A DNA stretch of 37,952 nt from an uncultured Pseudomonadota bacterium. GTDB lineage: Bacteria; Pseudomonadota; Gammaproteobacteria; Xanthomonadales; Ahniellaceae. The notes beneath the pieces are model-generated. The model made no database searches. It was not told the DNA's origin and saw only the letters and a program-made list of their open reading frames with translations. Location of the stretch: NCBI GenBank assembly GCA_937996755.1, contig CALKUS010000182.1, forward strand, positions 1 to 37,952, in the 5' to 3' direction. Each line of letters begins with the position of its first letter. The stretch's first letter is position 1. A program made the translations under genes and the position numbers. Shown piece after piece: positions 1 through 7,946 of this stretch.

Positions 1-1
1 G

Positions 2-109
2 CACGTCACGCTGTACGTGCACGGCACGACGGAAGGCATCGGCCTGCCCGACGAGCCCTTGCTCGCGCGCTGGAGCGTCGGCGAGGTCGTGCTGCCCCAG
101 GGAACCTAG
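2..109 (+). CDS. C-terminal end of an unidentified protein (partial)
   Basis: An open frame enters from the left edge and ends at TAG (107-109), giving about 35 residues that end in GEVVLPQGT. The composition is ordinary for this genome, with no membrane segment and no motif I recognise. The stop sits in the palindrome CCTAGG (105-110), so it overlaps by two bases the stop of the converging MFS gene on the other strand. Function cannot be assigned from this tail. Confidence 0.5.
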   Translation, partial: HVTLYVHGTTEGIGLPDEPLLARWSVGEVVLPQGT

Positions 110-1371
110 GCTGCGTCGGTCTGCGCGGCGTGTGTCACGACGGGCTGCCTGGTCACGCGCCACGCGAGCGCGAAGCCCGCGACGAGCAGCAGCGACGCGA
201 GCAGGAACGCGGCACCGGGCACGTCCGGCCCGGCGTGGTCGCGGATGAACATCGCGAACACCTGCGTGAACACGGCCGGCGCGGCGATGCCCGCGAGGCT
301 GACGAGGCTGGTGACGGCGCCCTGCAGGCGGCCCTGCTCGTGCGGATCCACCTGGCGCGTCATCAGCGATTGCGTGGACGGCCCGGCGAGGCCCCACAAC
401 GCGAGCAGCGGCACGGCGAGCAGCGACAACGGGCCGGTCGCCGCGAGGCCCTGCCAGGCGAATCCGAACGCGCCGAACGCGAGGCCGAGCAGCAGCGTGC
501 GACGCTCGCCGAGCTTCGGGACCACTTTGCCGATCAGCACCGCCTGCACGATCGCATTGCACACGCCGACCAGCGCGAGCACGTAGCCGACGGCGCTCGC
601 GCCCCAGTGGTAGCGATAGTCGGCGTACAGCACGAACGTCGCGGGCAGCACGTAGTGCGCGAACTGCGACAGCAGCACCACGGACGCGAGGCCGAACACC
701 TGCGGATAGCGACGCAGCAGCATCAGCGAACCGACCGGGTTCGCGCGCGCGAGGTCGAGCGTTTTCGTGCGCTTCTCCGGCGGCAGCGATTCCGGGAGCA
801 CGAACCAGCCGTAGCAGAAGTTCGCGAGCGCGAGCGCCGCTGCCGCGTAGAACGGCGCGCGCAGGTCGATGTGGCTCAGCGCGCTGCCGAGCACGGGTCC
901 GAGGACGAATCCGATGCCGAACGTCGCCCCGATCATGCCGTAGGCCCTGGCGCGCCGTTCCGGCGGCGTGACGTCGGCGATGTAGGCGTTCGCGGTCGAG
1001 ATGCTCGCGGCCGTCACACCGGAAATCATGCGGCCGATGAGCAGCAGCGGCAGCGTGTTGACCAGCGCCATGAAGAGGAAATCGACGCCGAGGCCGAAAT
1101 TGGAGATCAGGATCACGGGGCGGCGGCCGAAGCGATCGGACAGCGCGCCCTGCAGCGGCGTGCAGAGGAACTGCACGAGCGCGTACACCGTGCCGAACAC
1201 GCCGGTCCACGCGACCGCGCTGGCCAGGTTGCCGCCGAGGAACTGCTGGACCAGGTGCGGCAGCACCGGGATGACGACACCGAACGCGAGCATGTCGAGC
1301 GCGACGGTGACGAAGATGAAGGCGAGCGCGGCGCGACGTGCGCCGCCGGGCGCAGCGGTGGCTTCGGACAT
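106..1371 (-). CDS. MFS transporter of the TetA/TCR-like drug:H+ antiporter family
   Basis: A 421-residue protein with about 12 hydrophobic segments, the usual length for a major facilitator. The loop between helices 2 and 3 carries motif A (GALSDRFGRRPVIL) and the fifth helix carries a motif C-like GFVLGPVLGS, which is typical of proton-driven exporters. The N-terminus (VALDMLAFGVVIPVLP) matches the TCR/Tet branch of the family. It would act in the inner membrane; the substrate cannot be read from sequence and tetracycline resistance should not be assumed. It lies 33 bases after the topoisomerase IB gene on the same strand, so it may be the last gene of the mla-topoisomerase transcript. Its stop overlaps the stop of the gene at the left edge. 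Confidence 0.85.
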   Translation of the reverse strand: MSEATAAPGGARRAALAFIFVTVALDMLAFGVVIPVLPHLVQQFLGGNLASAVAWTGVFGTVYALVQFLCTPLQGALSDRFGRRPVILISNFGLGVDFLFMALVNTLPLLLIGRMISGVTAASISTANAYIADVTPPERRARAYGMIGATFGIGFVLGPVLGSALSHIDLRAPFYAAAALALANFCYGWFVLPESLPPEKRTKTLDLARANPVGSLMLLRRYPQVFGLASVVLLSQFAHYVLPATFVLYADYRYHWGASAVGYVLALVGVCNAIVQAVLIGKVVPKLGERRTLLLGLAFGAFGFAWQGLAATGPLSLLAVPLLALWGLAGPSTQSLMTRQVDPHEQGRLQGAVTSLVSLAGIAAPAVFTQVFAMFIRDHAGPDVPGAAFLLASLLLVAGFALAWRVTRQPVVTHAAQTDAA

Positions 1372-1404
1372 GGACGGGTCCCGCGGAAATCGCGGCGCAG
1401 GTTA

Positions 1405-2481
1405 TCAGGTCGCGCTGCGTGCTGCCGTCCGTGTTCGCGTGCGCGCGCGACTGCGCAGGAACGCGAGCGCGCGGCGTTCGCGCACGGCGGCACCCGCGCG
1501 CGCCGGCGGCGCGTAACGCGCGAGCTGTCCGTCGCGCCAGGCGACGAACACGTCCGGATGGATGTAGGCCTTGCGGCAGACGGCCGGCGTGTTGCCGAGC
1601 TCGTGCGCGACCGCGGCGATCGCCGCCGTCACGCACGCCTTGCGCGCGCGCTCGCCGCCTTCGGTCGGCAGCGGCACCGGCGCGATCGCGGCGATCGCGC
1701 GCAACGTGCCGCCCCAGGTGCGGAAGTCCTTCGCGGTGAACTCGCCGCCCATCGCATCGCGCAGGTAGTCGTTCACCATGCTGGAGTCGAGCGCGCGGCA
1801 ATTGCCGTCTTCGTCGAGGAACTGGAACAGCTGCTGGCCCGGCAGCTCCTGGCACTGGCGCACCAGGCGCGCGAGGCGCGCATCGGCCAGCTCGATCTCG
1901 TGCGCGAGCCCGCTCTTGCCGCTGAAGCGGAACCGCGCGCGGCCGCGCGCGACGAGCACGTGGCGGTCGCGCAGCGTGGTGAGGCCGAACGAGCGGTTGC
2001 TGCGCGCGTACTCGTCGTTGCCCACGCGGATCAGCGTGCGCGCGAGCAGCGTGACGACGATCGCGAGCACCTTGTCGCGCGGCAGGCCCGGCTTCGCACG
2101 GTCGCTGCGCAGGCGCCGGCGCAGCCGCGGCAACGCCTCGCCGAACGCGACCATGCGATCGAACTTGTTCGCGTCGCGCGTGGCCTGCCAGTCCGCGTGG
2201 TAGCGGTACTGCTTGCGGCCGCGCGCGTCGCGGCCGGTCGCCTGCACGTGGCCGCGTGCGCTGCGGCTGATCCAGACGTCGGTCCAGGCGGGCGGGATCG
2301 CGAGCGCGCGGATGCGGCGCAACGCGGCGGCATTGCGCAGTACGCGGCCGTCGGGTCCGACGTAGCGGAAGCCCTTGCCCGCGCGGCGGCGCCGGATGCC
2401 GGGCGCGTCGTCGGCGACGTAGACGAGGCCGGCGCGCCGGGCGGCACGGCGGGATTCGCGAGCGGGCTGGGCGGCGGCCAT
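1405..2481 (-). CDS. DNA topoisomerase IB (bacterial/poxvirus type)
   Basis: A 358-residue type IB topoisomerase, which relaxes DNA by nicking one strand through a 3'-phosphotyrosyl bond. The N-terminal domain (about 20-110) includes GFRYVGPDG and IPPAWTDVWI. The catalytic domain shows RVGNDEYARSNRSFGLTTLR (152-171), a lysine in FSGKSG (K189), an arginine in KDFRTW (R254) and the nucleophile Y306 in CRKAYIHPDVF. The chosen ATG at 2481 begins MAAAQPARES; the frame stays open upstream only because it is antisense or out-of-frame high-GC DNA inside mlaA. The arginine-rich C-terminus beyond residue 325 looks disordered. It follows mlaA by 29 bases on the same strand. Such enzymes are scattered accessory proteins in bacteria and I see no reason to link it functionally to lipid transport. 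Confidence 0.9.
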   Translation of the reverse strand: MAAAQPARESRRAARRAGLVYVADDAPGIRRRRAGKGFRYVGPDGRVLRNAAALRRIRALAIPPAWTDVWISRSARGHVQATGRDARGRKQYRYHADWQATRDANKFDRMVAFGEALPRLRRRLRSDRAKPGLPRDKVLAIVVTLLARTLIRVGNDEYARSNRSFGLTTLRDRHVLVARGRARFRFSGKSGLAHEIELADARLARLVRQCQELPGQQLFQFLDEDGNCRALDSSMVNDYLRDAMGGEFTAKDFRTWGGTLRAIAAIAPVPLPTEGGERARKACVTAAIAAVAHELGNTPAVCRKAYIHPDVFVAWRDGQLARYAPPARAGAAVRERRALAFLRSRARTRTRTAARSAT

Positions 2482-2510
2482 GGCGTGCGCACCTGCACGC
2501 CGCGTGCCGC

Positions 2511-3293
2511 CTACTCCGGTTCGGGTTCGGCGGGCGCCGCGTCGTCGGGCAGTTCGTAGTCGGGCAGGTCCTGCGAGCAATCGCGGATCTGGCACGCACG
2601 GCGCTGGAAGAACACGTCGCGCAGCAGCGCGTATTCGTCCGGCGCGCCTTCGCTGAACGCCTCGTTCGGCAGCGCCGATGCGCGCGCGTGCAGCGGCACG
2701 ATCACGGCCGCGCCCCAGCCCGCTTCGCGCCAGACGGTGCGCATCAGGTCGACCTGCGTCGACGTGAGGCGGCCGACGCCGTCGCGCACGGTGGAAGCGC
2801 CGAGCAGCGGCACGACGAGGTAGCGCGAGCGTTTCCAGCCCCAGAGCGCGAAGGTCTGGCCGAAATCGTTCTCGTGGTACGGGACGTGTGCCTTCGATGC
2901 GACGTCGAAGATGCCGGCGATCCCGACCGTCGCGTTCAGCAGGAAGCGCCCGACCGCGTGGCCAGCCTGCTTCGGCTTGCCCTGCAGCACGGCGTTGATC
3001 GCGACGACCGGCTGCTTGAGGTTGTTGATGACGTTGCCGACGCCGCGCCGCACCGGTTGCGGCACGACCTTCACGTAGCCGCGCGCGGCGGGCTTGAACA
3101 CGGCGTCGTCGAACGCCTTGTTCACCTTGAAGACCTTGCGGTTGAACGGCTCCCACGGATCGTACGCATCGATCCCGGCGATCGCCGACTTCGACGCGTT
3201 GCGATCGACATCCGCGGATTCCCCGCGCTGCGCCTTCATGGCGCAGCCGGACAGCGCGAGCATCGCCAGCAATGCGAAGGCAACGCGCTTCAC
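2511..3293 (-). CDS. mlaA: MlaA/VacJ outer-membrane lipoprotein
   Basis: A 260-residue lipoprotein that removes misplaced phospholipids from the outer leaflet of the outer membrane and passes them to MlaC. The start is GTG at 3293, which overlaps the mlaB stop (GTGA). It gives a short signal peptide ending in the lipobox LSGC, with C17 the lipidated residue. The family core is clear: DPWEPFNRKVFKVN, then NNLKQPVVAINAVLQGK, then FLLNATVGIAGIFDVA, then FGQTFALWG and YLVVPLLGASTVRDGVG. A proline- and acid-rich tail (DDAAPAEPEPE) closes the protein. In E. coli mlaA is unlinked from mlaFEDCB; here it is coupled to the operon, so the whole retrograde path is encoded together. Confidence 0.93.
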   Translation of the reverse strand: MKRVAFALLAMLALSGCAMKAQRGESADVDRNASKSAIAGIDAYDPWEPFNRKVFKVNKAFDDAVFKPAARGYVKVVPQPVRRGVGNVINNLKQPVVAINAVLQGKPKQAGHAVGRFLLNATVGIAGIFDVASKAHVPYHENDFGQTFALWGWKRSRYLVVPLLGASTVRDGVGRLTSTQVDLMRTVWREAGWGAAVIVPLHARASALPNEAFSEGAPDEYALLRDVFFQRRACQIRDCSQDLPDYELPDDAAPAEPEPE

Positions 3294-3544
3294 GCCGGCA
3301 CTCCCGCGACACGATGGGCGGCGGCCAGCGCGGTGTAGCGCGGCGGCGCGTTCACGATGGCGGCATTGCCGATCGCCGCGAGCTCGAGCACGAGCGCGAC
3401 GCCGGCGCTGTCGATCTCGCGCACGCCGACCAGCTCGACCTGCGTCGCCGTCGCGGCGCGCGCGGCGTGCTCGCGCCACAGGCGCGCGACGTCGTCGCGC
3501 GTCACGCGCTCGGGCAACACGATCTCCATCACGGGCGCCGGCAA
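3290..3544 (-). CDS. mlaB: MlaB, STAS-domain subunit of the Mla ABC transporter
   Basis: A small STAS-domain protein of 84 residues that in the E. coli complex binds MlaF on the cytoplasmic side and supports its activity. The STAS core is visible as VELVGVREIDSAGVALVLELA, with the conserved DSAG turn. The best start is TTG at 3544: GGAAGG lies nine bases upstream, inside the last codons of mlaC. The first ATG (3529, MEIVLPERV) has no such site. It starts five bases after the mlaC stop and its own stop overlaps the mlaA GTG, so translation is tightly coupled on both sides. Confidence 0.85.
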   Translation of the reverse strand: MPAPVMEIVLPERVTRDDVARLWREHAARAATATQVELVGVREIDSAGVALVLELAAIGNAAIVNAPPRYTALAAAHRVAGVPA

Positions 3545-3549
3545 GCGGA

Positions 3550-4161
3550 TCAGCCTTCCAGCTGGATCGCGTCGGCCTTCAGGCCCGCGATCACCTGGTC
3601 GAGCGTCTGCGTGCGCAGCAGCTCCTCGAACTGCGCGCGATAGGTCTGCACGTACGAAACGCCTTCGACGATCACGTCGAACACCTTCCAGCCGCCGTCC
3701 ACGGGACGCAGCATGTAGTCCACGGGCACGGGTGAACCGGTTGCGCGCAGGATCTCGCTCGACACGCGCACCATCTTGCCGCCAGCGAGCGTGGTCTCGC
3801 CGTTCACGCGCACGTCCATCGACGGCTCGAAGTCGAGCATCGCCTTGCCGTAGCGGCGCATGAGGCCCTGGGTCAGCGCGTCGGCGAACTCCACGACCTT
3901 CGCCGCATCGACGCCGCGACCGTGGCGGCCGAGCACGAGGCGCGCCGAGTACTCGTTGTCGAACGACTTGCCGAGCTCCTCGCGCACGAACGACTGCATG
4001 GTGGCGGGATCGCGGCGGAATTCGTCGCGCCGCTCGACGAGCGCCTTCAGCACGACTTCCGAGCGCTCCTTGATCAGGTCGCTCGCGCTGCCCGCGGCGT
4101 GCGCCGAAAGCGCGCTGAGCACGAGCAGGAGGAAGACGGCGATGCGGAACGGATGCTTCAT
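3550..4161 (-). CDS. mlaC: MlaC, periplasmic phospholipid carrier
   Basis: A 203-residue secreted protein that shuttles phospholipid between MlaA at the outer membrane and MlaFEDB at the inner membrane. The ATG at 4161 overlaps the mlaD stop (ATGA) and opens a Sec signal peptide (MKHPFRIAVFLLLVLSALSAHA). The mature part has the MlaC/Ttg2D pattern: repeated acidic helices (RREEF-like RRDEFRRDPATMQSFVREEL), a central LVLGRHGRG in place of the usual LGRHWR-type motif, then VDYMLRPVDGGWKVFDVIVEGVS and a C-terminal FEELLRTQTLDQVIAGLK. Length and order are normal for the family. Confidence 0.92.
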   Translation of the reverse strand: MKHPFRIAVFLLLVLSALSAHAAGSASDLIKERSEVVLKALVERRDEFRRDPATMQSFVREELGKSFDNEYSARLVLGRHGRGVDAAKVVEFADALTQGLMRRYGKAMLDFEPSMDVRVNGETTLAGGKMVRVSSEILRATGSPVPVDYMLRPVDGGWKVFDVIVEGVSYVQTYRAQFEELLRTQTLDQVIAGLKADAIQLEG

Positions 4162-4673
4162 TTCGACTCCGGAAGTGCGGCCGGCGCGGGCGACGGCTGG
4201 GTATCGGGGGCAGGCCCGGCCTTGCCGGCCGCGCCGAACATGTACTTGCCGATCAACTGCTCGAGCACGATCGCCGATTGCGTGAGCGCGATCTCGCCGC
4301 CGTCGGCCAGCGCGTCGGGCGCGCCGCCCGGCGTGATTCCCACATAGCGTTCGCCGAGCAGGCCGGACGTGTAGATCGCGGCCGAGCTGTCGCTCGGCAG
4401 GTCGCCCGCCGCGCGCGAGATGCGCAGCGTGGCCACCGCATCGTAGGTCGTCGCATCGAGCACGATATTTTCCACCTCGCCCACCTTCACGCCCGCGATC
4501 TTCACGGGCGCGCGCGGTTTCAGCTCGCCGGTGTTCGCGAAGCGCGCGGTGACCGAGTACGTGCCGCCTTCGAGGCGGCCCTGCACGTCGGTGGACGCGA
4601 AGGCGAGCGCGAGCGCGCACGCGAAGCCCATGGCGATGAAGGCGCCGACGCCGATTTCCAGTCTCGAGCTCAT
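4158..4673 (-). CDS. mlaD: MlaD, MCE-domain membrane protein
   Basis: A 171-residue protein with one N-terminal membrane helix (about 8-27) and one MCE domain (about 38-115) containing FANTGELKPRAPVKIAGVKVGEV and YTSGLLGERYVGITPGG. MlaD forms the hexameric periplasmic ring that passes lipid through the MlaFEDB complex. The segment after the MCE domain (SAIVLEQLIGKYMFG) matches the hydrophobic helix that lines the pore in the family, and the last 25 residues are Pro/Ala-rich. It starts seven bases after mlaE and overlaps mlaC by four bases. It is slightly shorter than the E. coli protein, with no sign of truncation. Confidence 0.93.
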   Translation of the reverse strand: MSSRLEIGVGAFIAMGFACALALAFASTDVQGRLEGGTYSVTARFANTGELKPRAPVKIAGVKVGEVENIVLDATTYDAVATLRISRAAGDLPSDSSAAIYTSGLLGERYVGITPGGAPDALADGGEIALTQSAIVLEQLIGKYMFGAAGKAGPAPDTQPSPAPAALPESK

Positions 4674-4680
4674 GTGGGCC

Positions 4681-5421
4681 TCAGTAGAAGAGCGCGCTCA
4701 GGAGGAAGTCCAGGAACAGCACCATCAGCGAGCCCTGCACGACCGAACGCGTCGTGGCGAGCGACGTGCCCTCGATCGTCGGCTCGGCATGGTAGCCGGC
4801 GTGCACGGCGATCAGGCTGCACGCGAATCCGAATACACCAGCCTTGACGAAGCATTGCGCATAATCCGACTCGAAACTGACGCTGGCCTGAAGCGCGGCC
4901 CAGTAATGGCCCGGATCGACGCCCAGCACCCAGGTGGCCTGGATCCAGCCGCCGAGCACGGCGAACGCGCAGAACACGGCGGTGAGCAGCGGCACACCGA
5001 GCACGCCGGCCGCGAAACGCGGCGCCGCGGCCTTCGCGACCGGGTCGATCGCCATCAGCCCCAGTGCCGCGAGCTGGTCGGTCGCGCGCATCAGCCCGAG
5101 CTCCGCCGCCATCGCCGAACCGGCGCGGCCGCAGAACAGGATCGCGGAAAGCACCGGGCCGAGCTCGCGGTAGAGCGAGAGGCCGAGCAGCGTGCCGAGC
5201 GCGTTGCTCGCGCCGAACGTCGACAGCGTGCGATAGCCCTGCAGCGACATCACGAGGCCGACGAACAGGCCGCCGACCGCCACGATCGGTACCGAGCGCG
5301 CGCCCACCACCCAGAGCTGGCGCACCAGGTCGGCGAGGCCGCCGCGGCGCGGCGCGAGCGCGGCCACGAGCCGCGCCGCGAACACGCCGACACTGCCGAG
5401 CGCCGCCAGTCGCTCACGCAT
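4681..5421 (-). CDS. mlaE: MlaE, permease of the Mla ABC transporter
   Basis: A 246-residue integral membrane protein of the MlaE/Ttg2B permease family, which forms the membrane part of MlaFEDB. Family landmarks are SVPIVAVGGLFVGLVMSLQGY, YRELGPVLSAILFCGRAGSAMAAELG with the conserved ELG, and the C-terminal GTSLATTRSVVQGSLMVLFLDFLLSALFY. The start at 5421 lies inside the end of mlaF (8-base overlap), indicating translational coupling. Length is close to the E. coli protein. Confidence 0.95.
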   Translation of the reverse strand: MRERLAALGSVGVFAARLVAALAPRRGGLADLVRQLWVVGARSVPIVAVGGLFVGLVMSLQGYRTLSTFGASNALGTLLGLSLYRELGPVLSAILFCGRAGSAMAAELGLMRATDQLAALGLMAIDPVAKAAAPRFAAGVLGVPLLTAVFCAFAVLGGWIQATWVLGVDPGHYWAALQASVSFESDYAQCFVKAGVFGFACSLIAVHAGYHAEPTIEGTSLATTRSVVQGSLMVLFLDFLLSALFY

Positions 5422-6244
5422 GCGTCGTCGCTCCCTGCGCGGAATAGTCGAACGCGATCGGACCGTCGGCCGCGCCGTCGAGGAACTGGCGCAGTGCGGG
5501 ATCGCGCGACGCCGCGAGCTCGGCCGGCGCGCCGCTGAACGCGATGCGCCCGCCCGCGACGACGAGCGCGCGGTCGGCGATCGCGAGGCATTCGGCGACG
5601 TCGTGCGAGATCACGATGCTGGTCAGCCCGAGCGTGCGATTGAGTCCGCGGATCAGCGCGACAATCACGCCGCGCGCGATCGGGTCGAGGCCGGTGAGCG
5701 GCTCGTCGTACAGCATGAGCGGCGGATCGAGCACGAGCGCCCGCGCGAGCGCGACGCGCCGCGCCATGCCGCCCGACAGTTGTTGCGGCGACAGCGCCTG
5801 GGCGTCGCGCAACCCGACGGCGCCGAGCTTCAGCGCGACGAGCCGGCGCAGGATCGCGTCGGGCAGGTCGGCGTGCGCGCGCAACGGCAACGCGACGTTC
5901 TCGAACACGTCGAGGTCGGTCAGCAGTCCCGAACCCTGCAGCAGCACGCCGATCCGCTGGCGCAACGCGAAAAGCCCGCCGCGCGGCAATGGCAGCGTTT
6001 CGCCGAGCACCGAGATCGTTCCGGCGGTCGGCGCGAGCTCGCCGGTGGCTGCGGCGAGCAACGTCGACTTGCCGGCGCCGCTCGGGCCGAGCACCGCAAC
6101 GAGCTCGCCCGCGCGCACCGCGAAGTCGACGTCGCGCAGCACGGTGCGCGCGCCACGCGCGAGCGTCACGTTGCTGAAGCGCAGCACGACGTCGCCCCGG
6201 TGCGGGACGGCGTCGTTCGCGGCGTGGAGGCGCGGCTCGATCAT
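5414..6244 (-). CDS. mlaF: MlaF, ATPase of the Mla phospholipid transporter
   Basis: A 276-residue ABC ATPase that powers MlaFEDB. Walker A is GPSGAGKST (53-61), the signature LSGGM is at 156-160, Walker B LMLYDEP ends at E181, and the switch histidine is H214 in ISHDV. It is the first gene of the operon. The only ATG at the head of the frame (6244) has no convincing Shine-Dalgarno site; a CATAAT hexamer (minus strand, 6254-6259) lies only about 10 bases upstream. Either the message is leaderless or translation starts at a GTG further inside, since about 18 residues precede the first family-like segment VVLRFSNVTLARG. The C-terminal 25 residues extend past the ATPase core. Confidence 0.93.
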   Translation of the reverse strand: MIEPRLHAANDAVPHRGDVVLRFSNVTLARGARTVLRDVDFAVRAGELVAVLGPSGAGKSTLLAAATGELAPTAGTISVLGETLPLPRGGLFALRQRIGVLLQGSGLLTDLDVFENVALPLRAHADLPDAILRRLVALKLGAVGLRDAQALSPQQLSGGMARRVALARALVLDPPLMLYDEPLTGLDPIARGVIVALIRGLNRTLGLTSIVISHDVAECLAIADRALVVAGGRIAFSGAPAELAASRDPALRQFLDGAADGPIAFDYSAQGATTHA

Positions 6245-6362
6245 CGGCCGCGCATTATGGCGAAATGCGCGCTGCGCGCGTGACCAAAGCGTTAACGGTG
6301 CGGCGAGTAGCCCTCCCTGGCGTACTCCCCCATCGCCATCCCTGGCTCAGCGGGCGCGCCGC

Positions 6363-6387
6363 TGGCGGTGCCGATAGGGCACCGCCA
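6363..6387 (-). terminator. 10-bp perfect hairpin after the DUF4139 gene
   Basis: The arms TGGCGGTGCC (6363-6372) and GGCACCGCCA (6378-6387) pair perfectly around a five-base loop. It begins 14 bases beyond the stop of the DUF4139 gene and lies before the mla operon promoter region. No run of T follows on the minus strand, so intrinsic termination is not certain; it could instead protect the message 3' end. Confidence 0.4.
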
Positions 6388-6401
6388 AAGCGGCGGCGCG
6401 C

Positions 6402-7892
6402 TCACCAGGAGTATCTGACGGTGTAGGTGATCTTCGCCTCGCCGTCGGCCGCGATCGTCACCGGGAAGTCGATGGTCTGCGCATCGCGCTTCTCGAAGTT
6501 CGTGCTCTTCGCGGTGACCGTCCAGTTGCTCCAGCGGTACAGGTACTCGCGCACGGTGACCGTCGCCGGCACCTTCTTGCGGTTGCGCACTGAAATCTCG
6601 AACGACTCCTCGATGAAGTCGGCGTCGTCGTTGTAGGTGAAATTCACCTGCTTGCGCTCGCCGACCACGTCGAATGCGTTGCCGAGCTTGATGTTCAGCG
6701 TCTCGTTGCGCGGCGTGTGCTTGATGAGGTCCTCGCCGATGAACTCGAGCGTGCCGTCGTTCGCGGCCTGGTTCACGCGCACGCGGCCGGCAGGCAGCGG
6801 CATGCCGAGGTGGTTCTGCTCGCGGTTCTCGAACTCGACGAACGCGCCGACCGTGCCCTGCGCGGTCGCGCCGTAACCCTGGTCGGCGATCGGCTGCGCC
6901 CAGTAGCTCCACGGCTGCGGCGCCGCGGTGAACACTAGCTGGCGCTTGCACGCGACGCCGACCGCCGCGGGGAACAGCTCGAGCTGCTTCGTGCTGTTGT
7001 CGGGCAGGTCGGTGCGCCGGCCGAGCGTGTAGAGGTGGTATTCGAACAGCGACGATTCCTGGAAGCCCTGGTCGGCCATCTTCGCGGCCGCCATCTCGCT
7101 GCGCGCGAGCATCGGCACGCCGGCCGGCGCGGCGGGCGCGCGGTTCACTTCGCCCGCGACCAGCTTCAGCTGCGCGCCGGGATAGCTCGCGCCCGACTGG
7201 TTCACGAGCGTGACCCAGGCCGAGAGGTCCATCTCGCACGCGTCGGCGTCGCCGCGCAGCGTGACGTTGTAGTCGCTCCACCAGGTCATCCCCTGCGTCT
7301 GGTAGCTCACGCGCACGTCGTGCTCGCCGCCACGCGCCGCGTCGAGCAGCCAGACGAGCGTGGGCTTCGTGATCAGGCCGCCGGGCAGGCTCGGGAACAG
7401 CACGTTGGTCCAGCCCTGCACGGTGATGATCTCGCCCGACTCCTTCTGCAGGATCATGCCGCCGTTCGCCGAGAGCAGCTTGCCGGTGATGCGGTCGACC
7501 TGTTCGCCGCGCACCTGCTCCACGGTGATCGTCTCGCCGACGAAGCGCTCCAGCAGCTTCGCCTGGCTGACGAGGTCGAACTCGTAGTTCTGCTCGACGA
7601 CGCGCGTGCCTTCCGGGTCGGTCAGGGACGCGAAGCTCACCGTGGTCGGGTCGATGCGCTTCGCGACGTCGGTGAAGCGGATGCTCGACGCGCCGGGCGC
7701 GAGCTCGATCCGGCGCGCATCGCGCACGAGCGCATAGCCGGGCAGCTGCATCCCGTAGTTCTGCAGCGTCTCCACGCTGATCGAGCCGGGCTGCGCGGCG
7801 CTGTAGACGGTCAGCGAGTAGCGATCGGCGGCGGCGGCCGAACCGGCGGCGAGTGCGAGGGCAACGGCGGCGAACAAGGCACGGTGGCGCAT
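6402..7892 (-). CDS. Secreted DUF4139-domain protein
   Basis: A 496-residue protein with a Sec signal peptide (MRHRALFAAVALALAAGSAAA) and a mature part that matches DUF4139 proteins: an N-terminal region that sets the sign and reach of chains (LAPGASSIRFTDVAKRIDP), a central NVLFPSLPGGLITKPTLVWLLDA and DVRVSYQTQGMTWWSDYNVTL, and a C-terminal beta-rich half with FEISVRNRKKVPATVTVREYLYRW and ITYTVRYSW. Function is not established for the family; cell envelope location follows from the signal peptide. A good ribosome site (GGAG, seven bases before ATG 7892) sets the start. It lies 54 bases downstream of the DUF2238 gene on the same strand and may be co-transcribed with it. Confidence 0.85.
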   Translation of the reverse strand: MRHRALFAAVALALAAGSAAAADRYSLTVYSAAQPGSISVETLQNYGMQLPGYALVRDARRIELAPGASSIRFTDVAKRIDPTTVSFASLTDPEGTRVVEQNYEFDLVSQAKLLERFVGETITVEQVRGEQVDRITGKLLSANGGMILQKESGEIITVQGWTNVLFPSLPGGLITKPTLVWLLDAARGGEHDVRVSYQTQGMTWWSDYNVTLRGDADACEMDLSAWVTLVNQSGASYPGAQLKLVAGEVNRAPAAPAGVPMLARSEMAAAKMADQGFQESSLFEYHLYTLGRRTDLPDNSTKQLELFPAAVGVACKRQLVFTAAPQPWSYWAQPIADQGYGATAQGTVGAFVEFENREQNHLGMPLPAGRVRVNQAANDGTLEFIGEDLIKHTPRNETLNIKLGNAFDVVGERKQVNFTYNDDADFIEESFEISVRNRKKVPATVTVREYLYRWSNWTVTAKSTNFEKRDAQTIDFPVTIAADGEAKITYTVRYSW

Positions 7893-7946
7893 GGCGGATC
7901 TCCGTCAGGGTCTTGCGTGTGCAACGCGCGAAGCGGTTCGGCGGGG

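Noticed and set aside
106..1371. Tetracycline resistance gene
   Set aside because: Family membership alone does not set the substrate, and the context is chromosomal housekeeping.
130..2559. An uninterrupted plus-strand frame of about 800 codons
   Set aside because: It is antisense to the MFS and topoisomerase genes and consists mostly of Arg, Ala, Glu and His, as expected of the shadow frame of GC-rich coding DNA.
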